Assembly: GCA_021229015.1 (NCBI GenBank) | Contig: CM037778.1 | Span: forward strand, 10,202,956-10,266,955 | Origin: Solen grandis | Taxonomy: Eukaryota; Mollusca; Bivalvia; Adapedonta; Solenidae | Length of the DNA stretch: 64,000 nucleotides | Direction of reading: 5' to 3' | In this document: one piece after another, positions 1-11,716 of the stretch | Layout of the letters: every line of letters begins with the position of its first letter | Position numbering within the stretch: the stretch's first letter is position 1 | The notes under the pieces: generated by a model | Seen by the model: only the letters and a program-made list of their open reading frames with translations | Told to the model about the DNA's origin: nothing | The model's database searches: none | Translations under genes and position numbers: made by a program

Positions 1-265
1 TGCCACACACTAAATATCTAAGCTCCAGGCCTTGTGGTTTTGGAGAAGAAGATTTTTTAAGATTTCACTTATAAAGTCTATTTTTAGCTCCTGTGACCCA
101 GATATGCAATGGACCAAAAACCATTTGAACAACTCTGGTAGAGCTTAATGCAAAGAACATCATAGGCAAGTTTTATCAAATTTTAGCCTGTTGGTTTCAG
201 AAACAATTGTGGATGACGGACAGATGACGGGCAATGGGCAGCCATTGATCCTAAAAATTTTTTTT
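1..265. repeat. Fragment of TCACCTGA-type dispersed repeat
   Basis: The stretch matches, by eye, the internal unit seen at 2.9-4.7 kb (phrases such as 'ctaggccttgtggttt', 'gagaagaagattttt' and 'tttttagctcctgtgacc') and ends with the 'ggacgacgg'-like tail. The terminal module is missing or degraded. It lies downstream of the last visible TAF1B exon, so it is intronic. Confidence 0.6.
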
Positions 266-599
266 TAGATAATTGTTGCTTTATTTCATAAGAAGGTTGA
301 ACTCCAAGTGACTCCAAGAACTAAAATCATACCAATAGTTTCAGGATACATGTTTTCTTTTATAAAAATGTACAGTTCCTTAAATTATTAACATCTTTAA
401 TTTTTCCAAATTTGCTAATTTCTGTAATTTATTCACATTTTAATATGGATGGAACACATTCCACCTTTTTAGATCTTGAATTAACATGCTGTGGGCACTT
501 GTGACTGCCTTTGTGACCAGTGCAGACCAAGATCAGCCTGCACATCTTTGAAGTCTGATCATGGTCTGCACTGTTCACTATTCAGTCAATTAATTTTCT

Positions 600-905
600 G
601 CAAGCCCCCCCCCCCCCCCAACAACTATTACACAGTCTTAAACAAGAGTTGTTGGAACGACACATATGCCCCCCTATGCTCCTCCCACTCCCACTGAGGT
701 CATTGTGACCTTGACTTTTGACCAAGTGACCCCAAAATCATCTACTTGTCATGAAAAATCACCCCTTGAAGCTTGAGGAATGTGGGCCCAAGCGTTCTCC
801 AGTTATTGATCGGAAACAAACAGGCCACCAACGGACCAACCATCCAACCAACATTTGCAAAACAATATGCCCCCTCTTCTTGAAGGGGGGCATAATGAAG
901 AAAGG
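600..905. repeat. Dispersed repeat with 'atgcccc' ends
   Basis: A C-homopolymer at 605-618 is followed by a block opening with 'gttggaacgacacatatg' and closing with 'aaggggggcataatg'. A related module occurs near 47.46-47.70 kb. No coding signal. It lies in a TAF1B intron. Confidence 0.45.
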
Positions 906-1145
906 ACAAGTCCAACTAAGAAATAAAGCATGTTTAGGGTTAAATAGTTAGTTACTGTTCTAACTAATAATATTTATTCATGAATGTAGGTATTTCTGGT
1001 AAGAACAAAAAAAAAAAAAAAAAAAAATGAAAAAAGCCCCATAAATTATGCAAGTATTAGGAAGTAAGATTATTGGAATTTGCACCTGGTCTTATTACAA
1101 AAGTGCTGAAAAAAAATTCAGACCTCCCAGATAAGAGTAACTCAC

Positions 1146-1254
1146 TAGTTGCTTTTCTGCCTCCTTTGCTGAGATGCCAACCGTCTTCTTCCTTTTCTTT
1201 CGACCAAGTACATTTTTGACCTTAGGTTTCTTTGTTGTTGGTTTGAATAATTCT
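1146..1254 (-). CDS. TAF1B: TAF1B exon 5 (basic linker)
   Basis: 109 nt between a ttttcag acceptor and a strong gtgagt donor, encoding ELFKPTTKKPKVKN, GRKKRKKTVGISAKEAEKQL. The lysine-rich stretch may act in nucleolar targeting (inference). Phase 0 out; no later exon lies inside the window. Confidence 0.8.
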
Positions 1255-4200
1255 CTGAAAACAAAGCAGAAACCAATAAGACTATACATACTCCTGGAGA
1301 CACACACACTGAGTGGTAAAGGCTTAAAAAATCCAACCCTGTATTCATGTATTGTGTGTGACGTGACGTAATGAGCGGGATTCCTTATACAGCTCCCCCT
1401 TCTGTTAGTGGGGTAAAACAAATGGACCCTTCTAATGTTTACAGAAATATTAAAGTCTAGTCAATGATTATCCAATTGCTACACTGGCATCAAAAGTTGA
1501 TTATGATCACACACAATAACACATAGATTTGTTTGCGGTACTGCTTGTAAGCAGATGATCTGGCAATAAAAGGAAATAAACACTTAGCAAATAGTGATGG
1601 TAGTGCTTCAGATTTTATGACAAAAACTTGAAAATGAAATAGAAAGCTGTTTAAGTTACCTCTGTCTGCCATACTTCTGTAGTCTTTCTTGTAATGGTTT
1701 GTCTGTGAAGGCCACTCCTAACTTTGCCAGGTAGTTGACCCATAATTTAAACACAATATCCTGAAAGTAACACAACATCCACCATCTTGTAACTCAATAT
1801 TTCAAGTATTGCTTAGACTAGCTTGCAGTATTATTATTTAAAGTTCCTAACAAACCAACAAACAAACTGCAAAATCAATATCCCCCCCCCACAACTACAG
1901 ACCTCAGGGGCATAAAGGTAAGGCCAATAAATGATGGGGCATAATAAAAGGTTATAACTATATTCATCCCAATTGGTCCATGTATTTATTAATCTTTAAG
2001 ACAGAAAAATATTCCTAACCTAATGACAAATGTTTCTTTATACATTATTGAATTTGAAAACGTTGAATGTTTTTTAGTCCAGCCAATGTTGACCATGACG
2101 AAATGTTGATATGCACCTTCAGGTCTGGGTGGGCCCCGAGTCTGACCAGTGTCTCCACCTGGTGGAGCAGAACTATCTGATACAGCTCATAAATACTCCA
2201 CGGCCGTCCCTTGTCCAAAGCTGCAAAAAAAACCAAAAAACAACTAGTAATTCTATTATTCAAAAATACCTTCTTTTTTTAAATCAAGCAATCTTGTTAA
2301 ATTGATATCCCATTGCCAAATGAGGCAAATTACATGAATCATATGAAAAACATTTTGTTAACAAAAGTGTTCTCTGGAACACTTGTGTCACCTGCATGAT
2401 GGAAAAAGTGTGATGGACAAATAGACAGATGAAGAATTCCTATGTATCACCTCTGCTTACAGCAGGTAACACAAAAACTAATTGTAAAATATGACTATTC
2501 AAACCTGCAGTAAGGCTCAGGAAAGACTGAATACCATGAAAATTTGTGGATGAACATCATTCCACTGTCTATGGAAAGTGTCAACTCTAGATTTGTCCAG
2601 ACAGACAGACAGACAGACAGACAGATTTATTTCAATATTGAGCATAATAACATGGTAACAACATTTATACACAAATAAATATAATAATATTTAAAAGAGT
2701 TATCACAGTTTAAAAAAGGATGGGTTACAAATGAAATTAAAAGTAGAAATAATACATTGAGAATGTTATGTAATAAACCATGTTAATTGCTTCAAGGATA
2801 ATATGAACAAGAGGGCCATGATGGCCCTAATCGCTCACCTGATAAATATTGCTTTCAATGGTTTATAATATGAACATACTTAAAGTGGGACCAATTTTGA
2901 CACAGGGCCATGATTTGAAAAAAAAACTTGATAGAGATGTACTAAACAATGCTACACACTAAATATCTTAACTCTTGACCTTGTGGTTTCTGAGAAGAAG
3001 ATTTTCTTTTTCCCTTATAAGCCTTGTAAAATAATGACACCTGGGGCGGACCCAATTTGGACCCAAGGGCCATGATTTGAACAACTTTGGTAGAGATCCA
3101 CTAGACAATGGTACAAGCCTTATATCTAAGCTCTAGGCCATGTGGTGTCTGATAAGAAGATTTTTCTAGTTTTTCCCTATATAAGCCTTTGTAAAATAAA
3201 ATGAGCCCTGGAGCGAGGGCAATTTTGACCCAGAGGTCATTATTTTAACAACTTTTGTAGAAGTTCACAAGACAATTCTACATACCAAATATCCAAGCTC
3301 TAAGCCTTGCAGTATTTCAGGAGATGATTTTTTTTCTATTTTTCCTATGTAAAATCAAGTGATCCCTAGGGCAGGGCCAATTTTCACCCAAGGGCCATGA
3401 TTTGAACAACTTAAGTAGAGATCCACCAGACAATACTACATACCCAATATCTTAACACCAGGCCATGTGGTTTCTGATGAGAAGATTTTTCTAGGTTTTC
3501 CCTATATAAGCCTATGTAAAATAAAGTGACCCCTGGGGCAGGGCAAATTTTGACCCTAGGGCCATGATTTGAACAATTTTTGTAAAGGTTTATAAGACAA
3601 TTCTACATGCTGTAGAGGCCTTACAGTTTTGCAGGAGAAGATTTCTAAGATTGCATTTTAAAATCTATTTTTAGCTCCTGTGACCTACTTTTTCAACCAA
3701 TCATAATAATTTGTATAATTTTGTTAGAGGACATCATAAGGATGATTCCTGTGAAATTTTGTCAAAATCCCTTCAGCGGATTTAAGGAGGAGATGTTGTT
3801 TAATGGAAAAAGTTGACGCAAGACGCACGCACGCATGGACAGACGCCGGACAAAAGGCAATCATAAAATCTCACCATGAGCACGTTGTGCTCAGGTGAGC
3901 TAATTATCTAAGCTCTAGGCCTTATGGATTCATAAAAGAAGATTTTTAAGATTTTCCTATATAATTCGATGTAAAACAAGTAACCCCTGGTGCGGGGTCA
4001 TTTATCACCATAGGGCTATGATTTGAACAATCTTGGTAATGAACCATTAGATGATGCTACATACCAAATATCTTAGCTCTATGGTTTCATAGGAGAAGAT
4101 TTTTAAAGTTTTTCCTATATAAGTCTATGTAAAACAAGTGACCCCCGGGGCAGGGCCAATTCTAACCCTAGGGTCATAATTTGAACAACTTTTGTAGAGA

Positions 4201-6828
4201 TTCATTAGACAATGCTACATGACAAATATCTTAGCTCTAGGCCTTATTGTTTCTTAGAAGAAGATTTTTAAAGTTTTTCACTATATAAACCTATGAAAAA
4301 TAAAATGACCCCTGGGGCGGAGCCAATTTTGACCCCAGGGTCATGATCTGAACAACTTTTGTAGATGTTCATAAGAAAATTTCTACATACCAATTATTAA
4401 AACTCTAGGCCTTACAGTTTTGCAGGAGAAGATTGTCTAAGATTGCATTTTAAAAATCTATTTTTAGCTCCTGTGACCTACTTATTCACCCAATCAAAAT
4501 AATTTGAACAACTTTGATAGAGGTCATGATAAGGATGATTCCTGTGAAGTTTGGTCAAAATCCATCCAGTGGTTTAGGAGGAGAAGTCGTTTGAACGAAA
4601 AGTTGACGACGGACGCACGCACGGACGATGGACGACGGACAACGGGGGATCACAAAAGCTCACCTTGAGCACTTTGTGCTCAGGTGAGCTAAAAAGGGAA
4701 AATCCCTTATTTCCATATGACACTGATGCCCAAACTTTCAGTCTTTGTAACAAAACCTGGGACTGTATCACTCATGTTTTGGAGATATATGCACTTCAAC
4801 TTTATAACTATGCAGTACAAATATTTTGAAGGTGATCAACTTCACACGCTGGTGAACATTCCAGTAAAATTTTGTGACTGTCTGATATGTGCTACACAGT
4901 TAATAAAAATAAATTCAAGGGCCATAACCCTAAACATATTGGGAAACCTCAGTGTCTAACTTTGTATGCTAGAGATCCATCCTTGACAGTTCTGTGAATC
5001 TGGCTCATACAGATTTGAAGGTATACCAGTATGCGACACAGCTGTTTTTTCAATTTATTCAAGGGCCATAACTCTGCACATATCAAAGAATAACAATTAA
5101 AACCCTAGGCATCAAACATTACATGCTGGGGAACATTCCTGTAAAGATTTGAGATATGGATCTGGACAGAAAATGTGTGACTGACATACATACTGACAGA
5201 GGAGAAATGCCAAAACAATATCTTGATTATCCCCACTCCCAAACCTTTGGTGGGAAAAATTAATAACTGACAAACTAATAAATTAACTTCCTTTTCGACT
5301 GAATATGAAAAACAGTGTTTCTAATAGATTTAGTCTAGTACCTTTCTTGGGTGTTTTTTCACTGACTTTCTTCTCCCGGATTACATCAACAAAGCGTTGT
5401 GTCCTTCCTTCATCGACCTCCGCTTCAATAACCTGCATACTCTGCAATAATCTCACATATAGTAGAATCACTTATCCTAAGACATTCATGATTTCTTTTA
5501 TTTTTATCCTTTACCTGATAATCATATAGATTTCACATTTTGATGCACTGGCAAACACGACAGACCCAGATCAGACAGCTTCCTTCCAATACAATATATA
5601 AGCTCAGTTTCTACAAATCTCCACGGCAAAGAAAAAATAAATTCAGTTAATTAATATTCATTAAGTCATAACTTACAAAGACTATTCATGAGGCAAAGGG
5701 TTAATTGCCAAATAATTATCAAATGAAAAGACATAATTATATTCATATCATTAATTAACTTTAGGCAATGTGAAAACAAAAATCAGCAATAAATGAACTC
5801 ATTTAGTTTCCTGCAGTGAAGATACCGTAAGCAATAAGTTGTATGCATTTTCATCCAACAATTAATGACCACCTACTGTGTCAAACACTACAGTATCATT
5901 TCACTCCGACCTGTGTACTTTCACTTGGTTTATCATTGGGTACAGTTTTATTTCCTAGGACTGCTGGTATAACGATATCAAAGCTACGCGTGATGGAAGT
6001 TCCTTATGAATGCGAACAGTGAATAAGGTTGCGGTAAGGAGAAATAAAGTGATACTGGGACCCAGGACCTACATAAATGTTTGTTTGTTGGGTTGAACAT
6101 ACCATCGGCAGTATTCCAGTCATTTAGAGATGATATCTACTTGAGACAGATATAGTGTGGCATGATATTTTGATACCACACCCAGTCACATTATCCTGAT
6201 ACCAGGCCAACCAGTCCTGCACTACCTTAATATTATATGCTGAACGTCAAGCAAGGGCCTGAGCTATACCAGTACATTTTTTTCCACTTTGCAATGTTGC
6301 GGCCAGGGATCGAACACATGACCTCCTGCTCCTGAAGGGACCTACATAAATACTAGTAGATGGACATACAGAAGTGTAGACGTTGTTATTGCTCTTCTTC
6401 TATGTTAAGCATAATTCACATATTCTGTTGCAGAATGAAACAGTACAGGACTCTCACAATATGGCCTTTATGACATGGTCTTGGTATAAAACAGTACCAA
6501 ATACTGCTCCAGACTTTTTTAAGAGTTGTTTACTAGTGCAGTCAACAAAGATGCCCTCTAGCGACTTCCAAACAATTGGCCTAAAGAATAGGGGTGTATC
6601 AATAATTTCAACTATACCTCTTAAATTTCTTAAATGTTCTGAACCAAACCATAGGAATTATTATAATTATTATTAAGTTATTACTATGGTCTGTTACATT
6701 TTTATAATGTGGGGTAGAGATCAAGAGAAGTAATTACAAACCTGGGACTGAGTGTTGCATACTGTGCAGTAGAAATGTCCATCAATCTCTTCAAAATCCT
6801 TTTCTCCACATACTGTGCATTCAGACAT
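1146..6828 (-). CDS. TAF1B: TAF1B, RNA polymerase I initiation factor subunit (5' part, 5 exons; gene runs off the left edge)
   Basis: Subunit B of the SL1/TIF-IB complex, related to yeast Rrn7 and TFIIB, which brings RNA polymerase I to rRNA promoters in the nucleolus. Coding exons in order: 6742-6828, 5342-5441, 2117-2220, 1660-1760, 1146-1254. Every junction has gt/ag ends and the phases fit (0, 1, 0, 2), giving 167 codons with no stop. Residues 1-29 form an RRN7-type zinc ribbon (CTVC, then YCTVC, ending TQSQ). Residues 64-131 (motifs GRPWSIYELYQ, VETLVRLGAHPDLK, VFKLWVNYLAKLG) match the start of the first cyclin fold of animal TAF1B from memory. The fifth exon is a basic linker (GRKKRKK). 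The start is the ATG just before the zinc ribbon. The remainder (second cyclin fold, C terminus) should lie left of position 1. No break seen. Assignment is by motif recall, not a search. Confidence 0.85.
1660..1760 (-). CDS. TAF1B: TAF1B exon 4
   Basis: 101 nt between a tttcag acceptor and a gtaact donor, encoding DIVFKLWVNYLAKLGVAFTD and KPLQERLQKYGRQ. It continues the cyclin fold. Phase 0 in, phase 2 out. Confidence 0.85.
2117..2220 (-). CDS. TAF1B: TAF1B exon 3 (start of cyclin fold)
   Basis: 104 nt between a polypyrimidine-gcag acceptor and a gtgcat donor. It encodes LDKGRPWSIYELYQIVLLHQ and VETLVRLGAHPDLK, the most diagnostic segment for the TAF1B family. Confidence 0.85.
2366..2475. 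repeat. Short internally deleted copy of the 'TTGTGTCGCCTGCAT' repeat
   Basis: Opens with 'ggaacacttgtgtcacctgc' and closes with 'cagcaggtaacac', roughly the two ends of the longer element at 51.2-52.1 kb with almost nothing between. In TAF1B intron 2. Confidence 0.4.
2599..2625 (+). repeat. (ACAG)n microsatellite
   Basis: Six or more perfect ACAG units. Confidence 0.9.
2806..4692 (+). repeat. TCACCTGA-ended dispersed repeat with about 165-bp internal units
   Basis: The left end is 'gagggccatgatggccct' then 'aatcgctcacctga'. The right end ('gctcaggtgagcta') appears twice, near 3890-3903 and 4678-4692, so the block is a composite or a partly duplicated element. The core is built of degenerate units of about 165 bp (the 'ccctatataagcc' phrase recurs near 3012, 3174 and 3502). 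Just inside each right end is 'acgcacgcacg' then 'gagcac..gtgctca'. No ORF of note. It fills most of TAF1B intron 2. Confidence 0.7.
4693..5240. repeat. Probable dispersed repeat ('agggccataa' type)
   Basis: Contains repeated phrases ('caagggccataac' near 4917 and 5063) and a tail ('ccccactcccaaacctttggtggg') like other GC-flanked bivalve repeats in this window. No exon signal seen. Confidence 0.4.
5342..5441 (-). CDS. TAF1B: TAF1B exon 2
   Basis: 100 nt between an attgcag acceptor and a gtacta donor, encoding SMQVIEAEVDEGRTQRF onward to TPKK plus one base. Charged linker between the zinc ribbon and cyclin fold. Phase 0 in, phase 1 out, which fits exon 3. Confidence 0.8.
5500..5710. repeat. 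MITE-like element, 'atgaatattcatgagg' family copy
   Basis: Ends with 'attcatgaggcaaagggttaa' type sequence and holds 'agacccagatcagacagc', matching blocks at 10.2, 42.3 and 54.1 kb. In TAF1B intron 1. Confidence 0.45.
6079..6337 (-). mobile_element. tRNA-derived SINE, flanked by a 14-bp target duplication
   Basis: A perfect 14-bp direct repeat (ggacctacataaat at 6065-6078 and 6338-6351) flanks the element. Its right part reads, on the minus strand, as a tRNA B box (GTTCGATCC), while the A box is missing, so this is a 5'-truncated insertion. A relative with fuller head lies at 58.5 kb. In TAF1B intron 1. Confidence 0.75.
6742..6828 (-). CDS. TAF1B: TAF1B exon 1 (zinc ribbon)
   Basis: 87 nt, 29 codons, beginning MSECTVCGEKDFEE and ending NTQSQ just before gtttgt. 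Two CxxC pairs about 14 residues apart make the zinc ribbon. Phase 0 at the donor. No TATA box is evident just upstream; SINE-derived sequence begins about 90 bp upstream. Confidence 0.85.
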
Positions 6829-6904
6829 TGTTCTTTCTGCCAGAGATTGCTGATAGTAAAGTTTTGACTCTGAAAACAATCAAACTTATTTTAATAGTTG
6901 TTGT

Positions 6905-7085
6905 TGTTGTATTGGGGTTTACCTTCACTGCGATAGTATTTCAATCATATAGCGACGTCCAGCTAATTACAGGTGGAGGAAGACCCCGAGAACACAGAGG
7001 TACCCGGGTAGAACCACCGACCTACCGCAAGCCAGCTGGAAGGCTTCCTCACATGAAAAATCCGAAGTCCCTACCAGGACTTATT
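6905..7085 (-). mobile_element. SINE fragment (tail of the family at 44.92-45.17 kb)
   Basis: Nearly identical, from 'tattggggtttacc' to 'aaaatccgaagtccctacc', to the fuller copy at 44.92 kb, but it stops just before the tRNA B box. It lies about 80 bp upstream of the TAF1B start codon and so may lie in or near its promoter. Confidence 0.75.
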
Positions 7086-7163
7086 TTAATTGGTCAGTTG
7101 ATTTGCTGACAAATAAGAAAAGAAGCATATTAAAAATTTAAGTTATAAAACACAATAAATACT

Positions 7164-7330
7164 GTTTGTTTCCTTGGGTTTAATGTCCCACTGACAGTAT
7201 TTCAGTCAGTTGGATTTATGTTTACCATACATATGGCAGATGGGAGGGCTGCCATATTACTATAATGAGACATGCAGATATCCATTCAAGGACTGGTCCT
7301 ACCCAACACTGCTTAAATCAACAAGTCTGA
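7164..7330. mobile_element. SINE-related fragment
   Basis: Shares 'gtttaatgtcccactgacag' and 'tatttcagtcag' with the SINE tails at 6.1, 44.7 and 58.5 kb. No tRNA-like head. Confidence 0.5.
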
Positions 7331-8687
7331 AACAGCAAGTACAAAAAACTATGCTACCGCGATTGCAAGGCAGTTAAAATTTGCCTTCATTACTACATTT
7401 CTCCCCCTGTTCTCGTTTGAAGTTTGGTGCATATCCAACCTGTGACCATGCAGCCCAATTTCTACAAACTATCCGCCCCATCACTTTACTGGTGAGTCTC
7501 ATGGCATTGAGCCACCTTGTTTTACTGATGGGGAGAAGGCATTGGTATCAAAATTTAAGAAAAAAGTAACATTTTATTGAGTTTGGGTTAAAAAAAACTT
7601 AGGGTAAATTAAAGAAATTTTCAAAGGGGAGTCTATGAGCAACACCTGATGAAGGTGTAGTGGTACAGGACAAGTTTACCTGCCTGAGTTGATCTTGCTT
7701 TTGTGTGATGTGGTTACTTGTTATTCTAGCCTTGCTCAGCAACGTTGGTAGGGTCAATGCTTGAATGGATAAATGCTGGACTCGTTATAATGGTGGCAGC
7801 AGTAAAGACAGTAGCTCTGCCTCCAATTCTCTGATAGGGAAAGTTACCATGAGGCTTGTGGAATGTTTGAATGGATGAATGTTGGATCACAATATAGGGG
7901 AAAAAAGCCATGTGCAGCGTATCAAAGGAAAACACAATATGTATTACTGCCACAATTGTAGCAAGACAGGGAGGCACCCATCTACTGACAAGCAAAAATT
8001 GTTAAATGGTCAATAAAGAAAGTTGGGAATAGCAAATAACTGCATCAAAGACACGAAGTAACTCAACCTGTGAGGCAGTTGAATTTGTTTTACATCTTAA
8101 CTTTATCATAAAATTCTATTCTAAACCTTGAAATATATTTAAAATTCAAAAAGATTAAACAGGATTTTTGAGTTCATGAAGTATCTCACTCATTGCGCAA
8201 TTCGCGAAAACATGTGATTATATTATTTAACTCCACACTAGTTTTATACACAACACGAAAGTTTGATTTTCTGCAAACATATTTATATGTTTGATATGGA
8301 TATACGGTATAATCAAGCAAACAACATACAAAGAATATTTATCGTGTATTAACACATTTAATTTTCAAAAGTTTTGACCGGTTCGAACGTGAGAACAACA
8401 TTCCATGAAAATTGATTTATGTACAGCTAAAATCAGGTCCCTCTTCCTTTTGCACGGTAAATTGCACAATAAATCAGTTAAAGTATACACGATGGTTAAA
8501 CTATATAGTAAAAAGACAGACTTATTGTTAATTTAATACCACATTTTGTTTATAAATTTTAATAAAATGAAAATGATAATATATTACAGAACATTAGATT
8601 TTTTTATACTCGAGTCGATTTGGCTTTTTATCCTCTGGCTCGAGTTCCACCAACAATATTTAACGCTAAGTAATTCTTAAATCTTCA
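7331..8687. other. No gene recognised
   Basis: A short near-duplicate phrase pair occurs (tgaatggataaatgctgga near 7754 and tgaatggatgaatgttgga near 7870). The rest is AT-rich with short ORFs only. Confidence 0.6.
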
Positions 8688-8711
8688 CCCTTTCCCTCAT
8701 ATAGACTCATT
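8688..8711 (+). repeat. Duplicated terminus of the TTAA hairpin MITE
   Basis: The first two dozen bases of the MITE end (ccctttccctcatatagac...) occur here directly before the full copy, giving a doubled left end. Confidence 0.7.
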
Positions 8712-8953
8712 TTAACCCTTTCCCTCATATAGACTCATTTTAACGCACTCAAAAGGTACCACATAAAGCCTGATCTGCAGAAAACCACAGTTAAACATTA
8801 CCAAATTTAATTACAAAATCCTCATTACCAGACCACTGAGGAGCAGCGAACAGCATAAAACCTGATCAGCCTGCGAGTTACTCGCAGGCTAATCTGGTTT
8901 TATGCTGTTCGTATAGGTCTTTTCATGGTGTCCTATATGAGGGAAAGGGTTAA
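8712..8953 (+). mobile_element. 242-bp TTAA-flanked hairpin MITE, copy 1
   Basis: Bounded by TTAA with inverted ends CCCTTTCCCTCATA / TATGAGGGAAAGGG. The centre is a near-perfect palindrome around 'cctgcgagttactcgcagg' extended by GAACAGCATAAAAC arms. TTAA flanks and short inverted ends resemble non-autonomous piggyBac-type elements (inference). Confidence 0.85.
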
Positions 8954-9277
8954 ACTAGGTAGATACACGTTTCATCACTATTATTTTATGAAATATTCAA
9001 GTTCATGACTAAGCTGAAATATCTTACACTTATTTCTTTGTTATTCAAAAGCTATAAATGGAAAATGTGTTTTTGGATATACTGATATAGGAGACGAATA
9101 CCACCATGTTTTGACATGTCCACATTTTGGTGATATTAGAAAAAAATACATAAAAAGATATTACTATAAAATCCATATGTTCCTAAATTTGTTGAGTTTC
9201 TCTCATGTGAAAATACAAATATGCTAAAAAAATCTTTCTATAATGATTGATTAAAAAATGAAATATTTTGACACATT

Positions 9278-9377
<100 letters not shown>

Positions 9378-9420
9378 GATTCTGTCAGATTCAAAAATAT
9401 GCCTCACCTGATACATCAGT

Positions 9421-9450
9421 TTCATTCATTCATTCATTCATTCATTCATC
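9421..9450 (+). repeat. (ATTC)n microsatellite
   Basis: Seven tandem TTCA/ATTC units. Confidence 0.95.
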
Positions 9451-9885
9451 ATTTCTTTATTTTTTAATGTTTTGAACGTAAAACAGTTTGATGGTGATTA
9501 AAATCAATTGTTTTACAATCGTATTTATAAGAATTAATAACGACTATCACATATCTTATATGGTCAGCTTCCCATGTATCACGTGTAAGTAATGTTCTGT
9601 TCATGTATTTTGCATGTACTTTTTCTGTTTATGCCTTTGACGTACTCTAGTGATCTGTATCGTCGGATCAATGAAAACAGAACCACAAACTGTGTCCATG
9701 TGGGCTGTGTCTCTATATATTATGAAGAGACCCTTGTGTGGGGCAAAATTTCACTGGAATATGTCTAATCACATACATAACGATTTTTTCGCCACCCTCC
9801 TATTTTCTTATAATTACGCTTTAATACATATAAGAACAGTTGGTGATGGGTGCAAAAATGAATGACATAATTCATCAGAGGTCAC

Positions 9886-10017
9886 TGTAATGGTCCCGCT
9901 ACATTTCGGACCCCATAGCCTTTCACGGAGATAACCTAAATTTCCTAATGTTTCATTAGGTTACCTTGGTTATCTTGATAGAGGTTAAGTGGTCCAAGAC
10001 GCAGCGGAACCATTACA
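9886..10017. mobile_element. 132-bp foldback element
   Basis: The two ends are imperfect inverted repeats (tgtaatggtcccgct at left, agcggaaccattaca at right), and a second inner inverted pair (aacctaa / ttaggtt) lies within. It is likely a small MITE. Confidence 0.6.
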
Positions 10018-10191
10018 GGGAATTTATCTTAATCCCTATAATTATGTGGCTTTGGCATATGTAATGAAAATCGACCCTGCGCTGCAAAATTATGTGGTTC
10101 TAGTCGCGCCCAGTGCTCCAGGTATCCATGTTTCATGTATCTGTATCTCCGCCGTCTTTTCCGAAACTTATGTCACATGACAACTATTATT

Positions 10192-10350
10192 TACCTCATG
10201 AATATTCAAATACAAAATTGTGATTTGATGCTAATTAATTTACTGAACTTTAAAGGCTGTATATGACAATGGAACTTTTCTTTGTCGTGTAAAGATACAA
10301 CATTGTATGAGCAAACAGAGGGGACCATAATCAGACAATTCAGGTGCCTT
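10192..10350. repeat. MITE-like relic, 'atgaatattcatgagg' family
   Basis: Shares 'cctcatgaatattca' and 'attgtatgagcaaacagag' with the copies at 42.3 and 54.1 kb. Confidence 0.45.
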
Positions 10351-11716
10351 TCATACGTGAGCAAAGCAAAACAACAATGGGAGGAAAGTGTGACCTTTGG
10401 GTTTCAGAATTCTTACGGAACTAAATCATATATTTACATATACACATATTACATATCTATTGCTTGAAGGTGGGAAAACGATTAAGTAATTTTTTTTTTT
10501 AACATTCACTTCATCTTATTATGTAAACATGTGTAAGATTATTAACCTGCGAAAATACATGACAATAATTTTGTTACCTGTATGTTCATTGCATGCTGCT
10601 GACTTAAGCTTTTCCCATTTATTGTGCAAAAACCTTTGAATGATATGCACCGGAATGCTTAAAAATTGCGTTACACTTCTGATATATGATCATATGAACA
10701 TAGCGCACGTGACTGGGTACCTGATGATGAAATACACCTCTCAAAAAGACACCAAAAAGTTGTCACGTCACTCACGTGTATTGTAAAAACATCCAAAAGA
10801 CACCACGCCATTAACATTTATGGGGCAACCGAAAGGAAAACACAATCATACAAAAGAGACTGAAGTATCAAATTAAAACATTCACTTCAATAGCAATTTT
10901 CTCAAAGTGTTGGCAAAAAAGACTATGGAAGGGTTTTGAAGGTAACTAAACCCATTTCAATTAGTCAATACATTGGGAGGATGTGTAAGACTTTCTTTGT
11001 CAATTGGCGTAAATGTCTAACGTGTAAACAGATACACATTTGCTCGTACACATGTGTATGATAAAACTTTATCCTTCTATAATTTTATATAGTCGGATAG
11101 ATTAGTTAAATGAAAGCTATAACGTTACTGCAAAATTTAATGGATCTGATAATGTGTGAAATTTCTTCCTGTCGGTAATAATGATACGCTTTACACAGGA
11201 AGATACAGGTATGTCAGGTAACAATAAAAGATACACAAAGCTACAATTATTGCTTTCTCGTGCATTGGAGGGAAGTGCACACTGTATTCATTATACAACG
11301 TCAGTTATATACGTCAATTTTATATACTTTAAGTTTTAAAAGTAACATTTAAGCATTTAAGGAATGGCCTTTAATTTTGGGAATGACCTTTATTTGAGTT
11401 GTAACTTGTTGTTAGACCCCTTTGTCATTTTTGTGATTTGCAGTATATTGATATTCTTTTTTAAAAATTTTGGACGGGGGATATTTTTTAAAATAAAATA
11501 TGTTTAAACAAACAAAAAGAAACAATTTAAATGATCCGGTCTCTTCAAAAACATACAGAGATCCGGAGAAAGCCGGAGTAACACGATTAGTGTTAAATGT
11601 TTAATGTTTAATTGACAAACTTCTTCGTATTTACAATAAAAGATAGAGATTATGTGTTTTCTTTGCTCTAGGAGCGTTTTATAATAGAGCAGAATTAACG
11701 ATTTTGATTCTATTTT

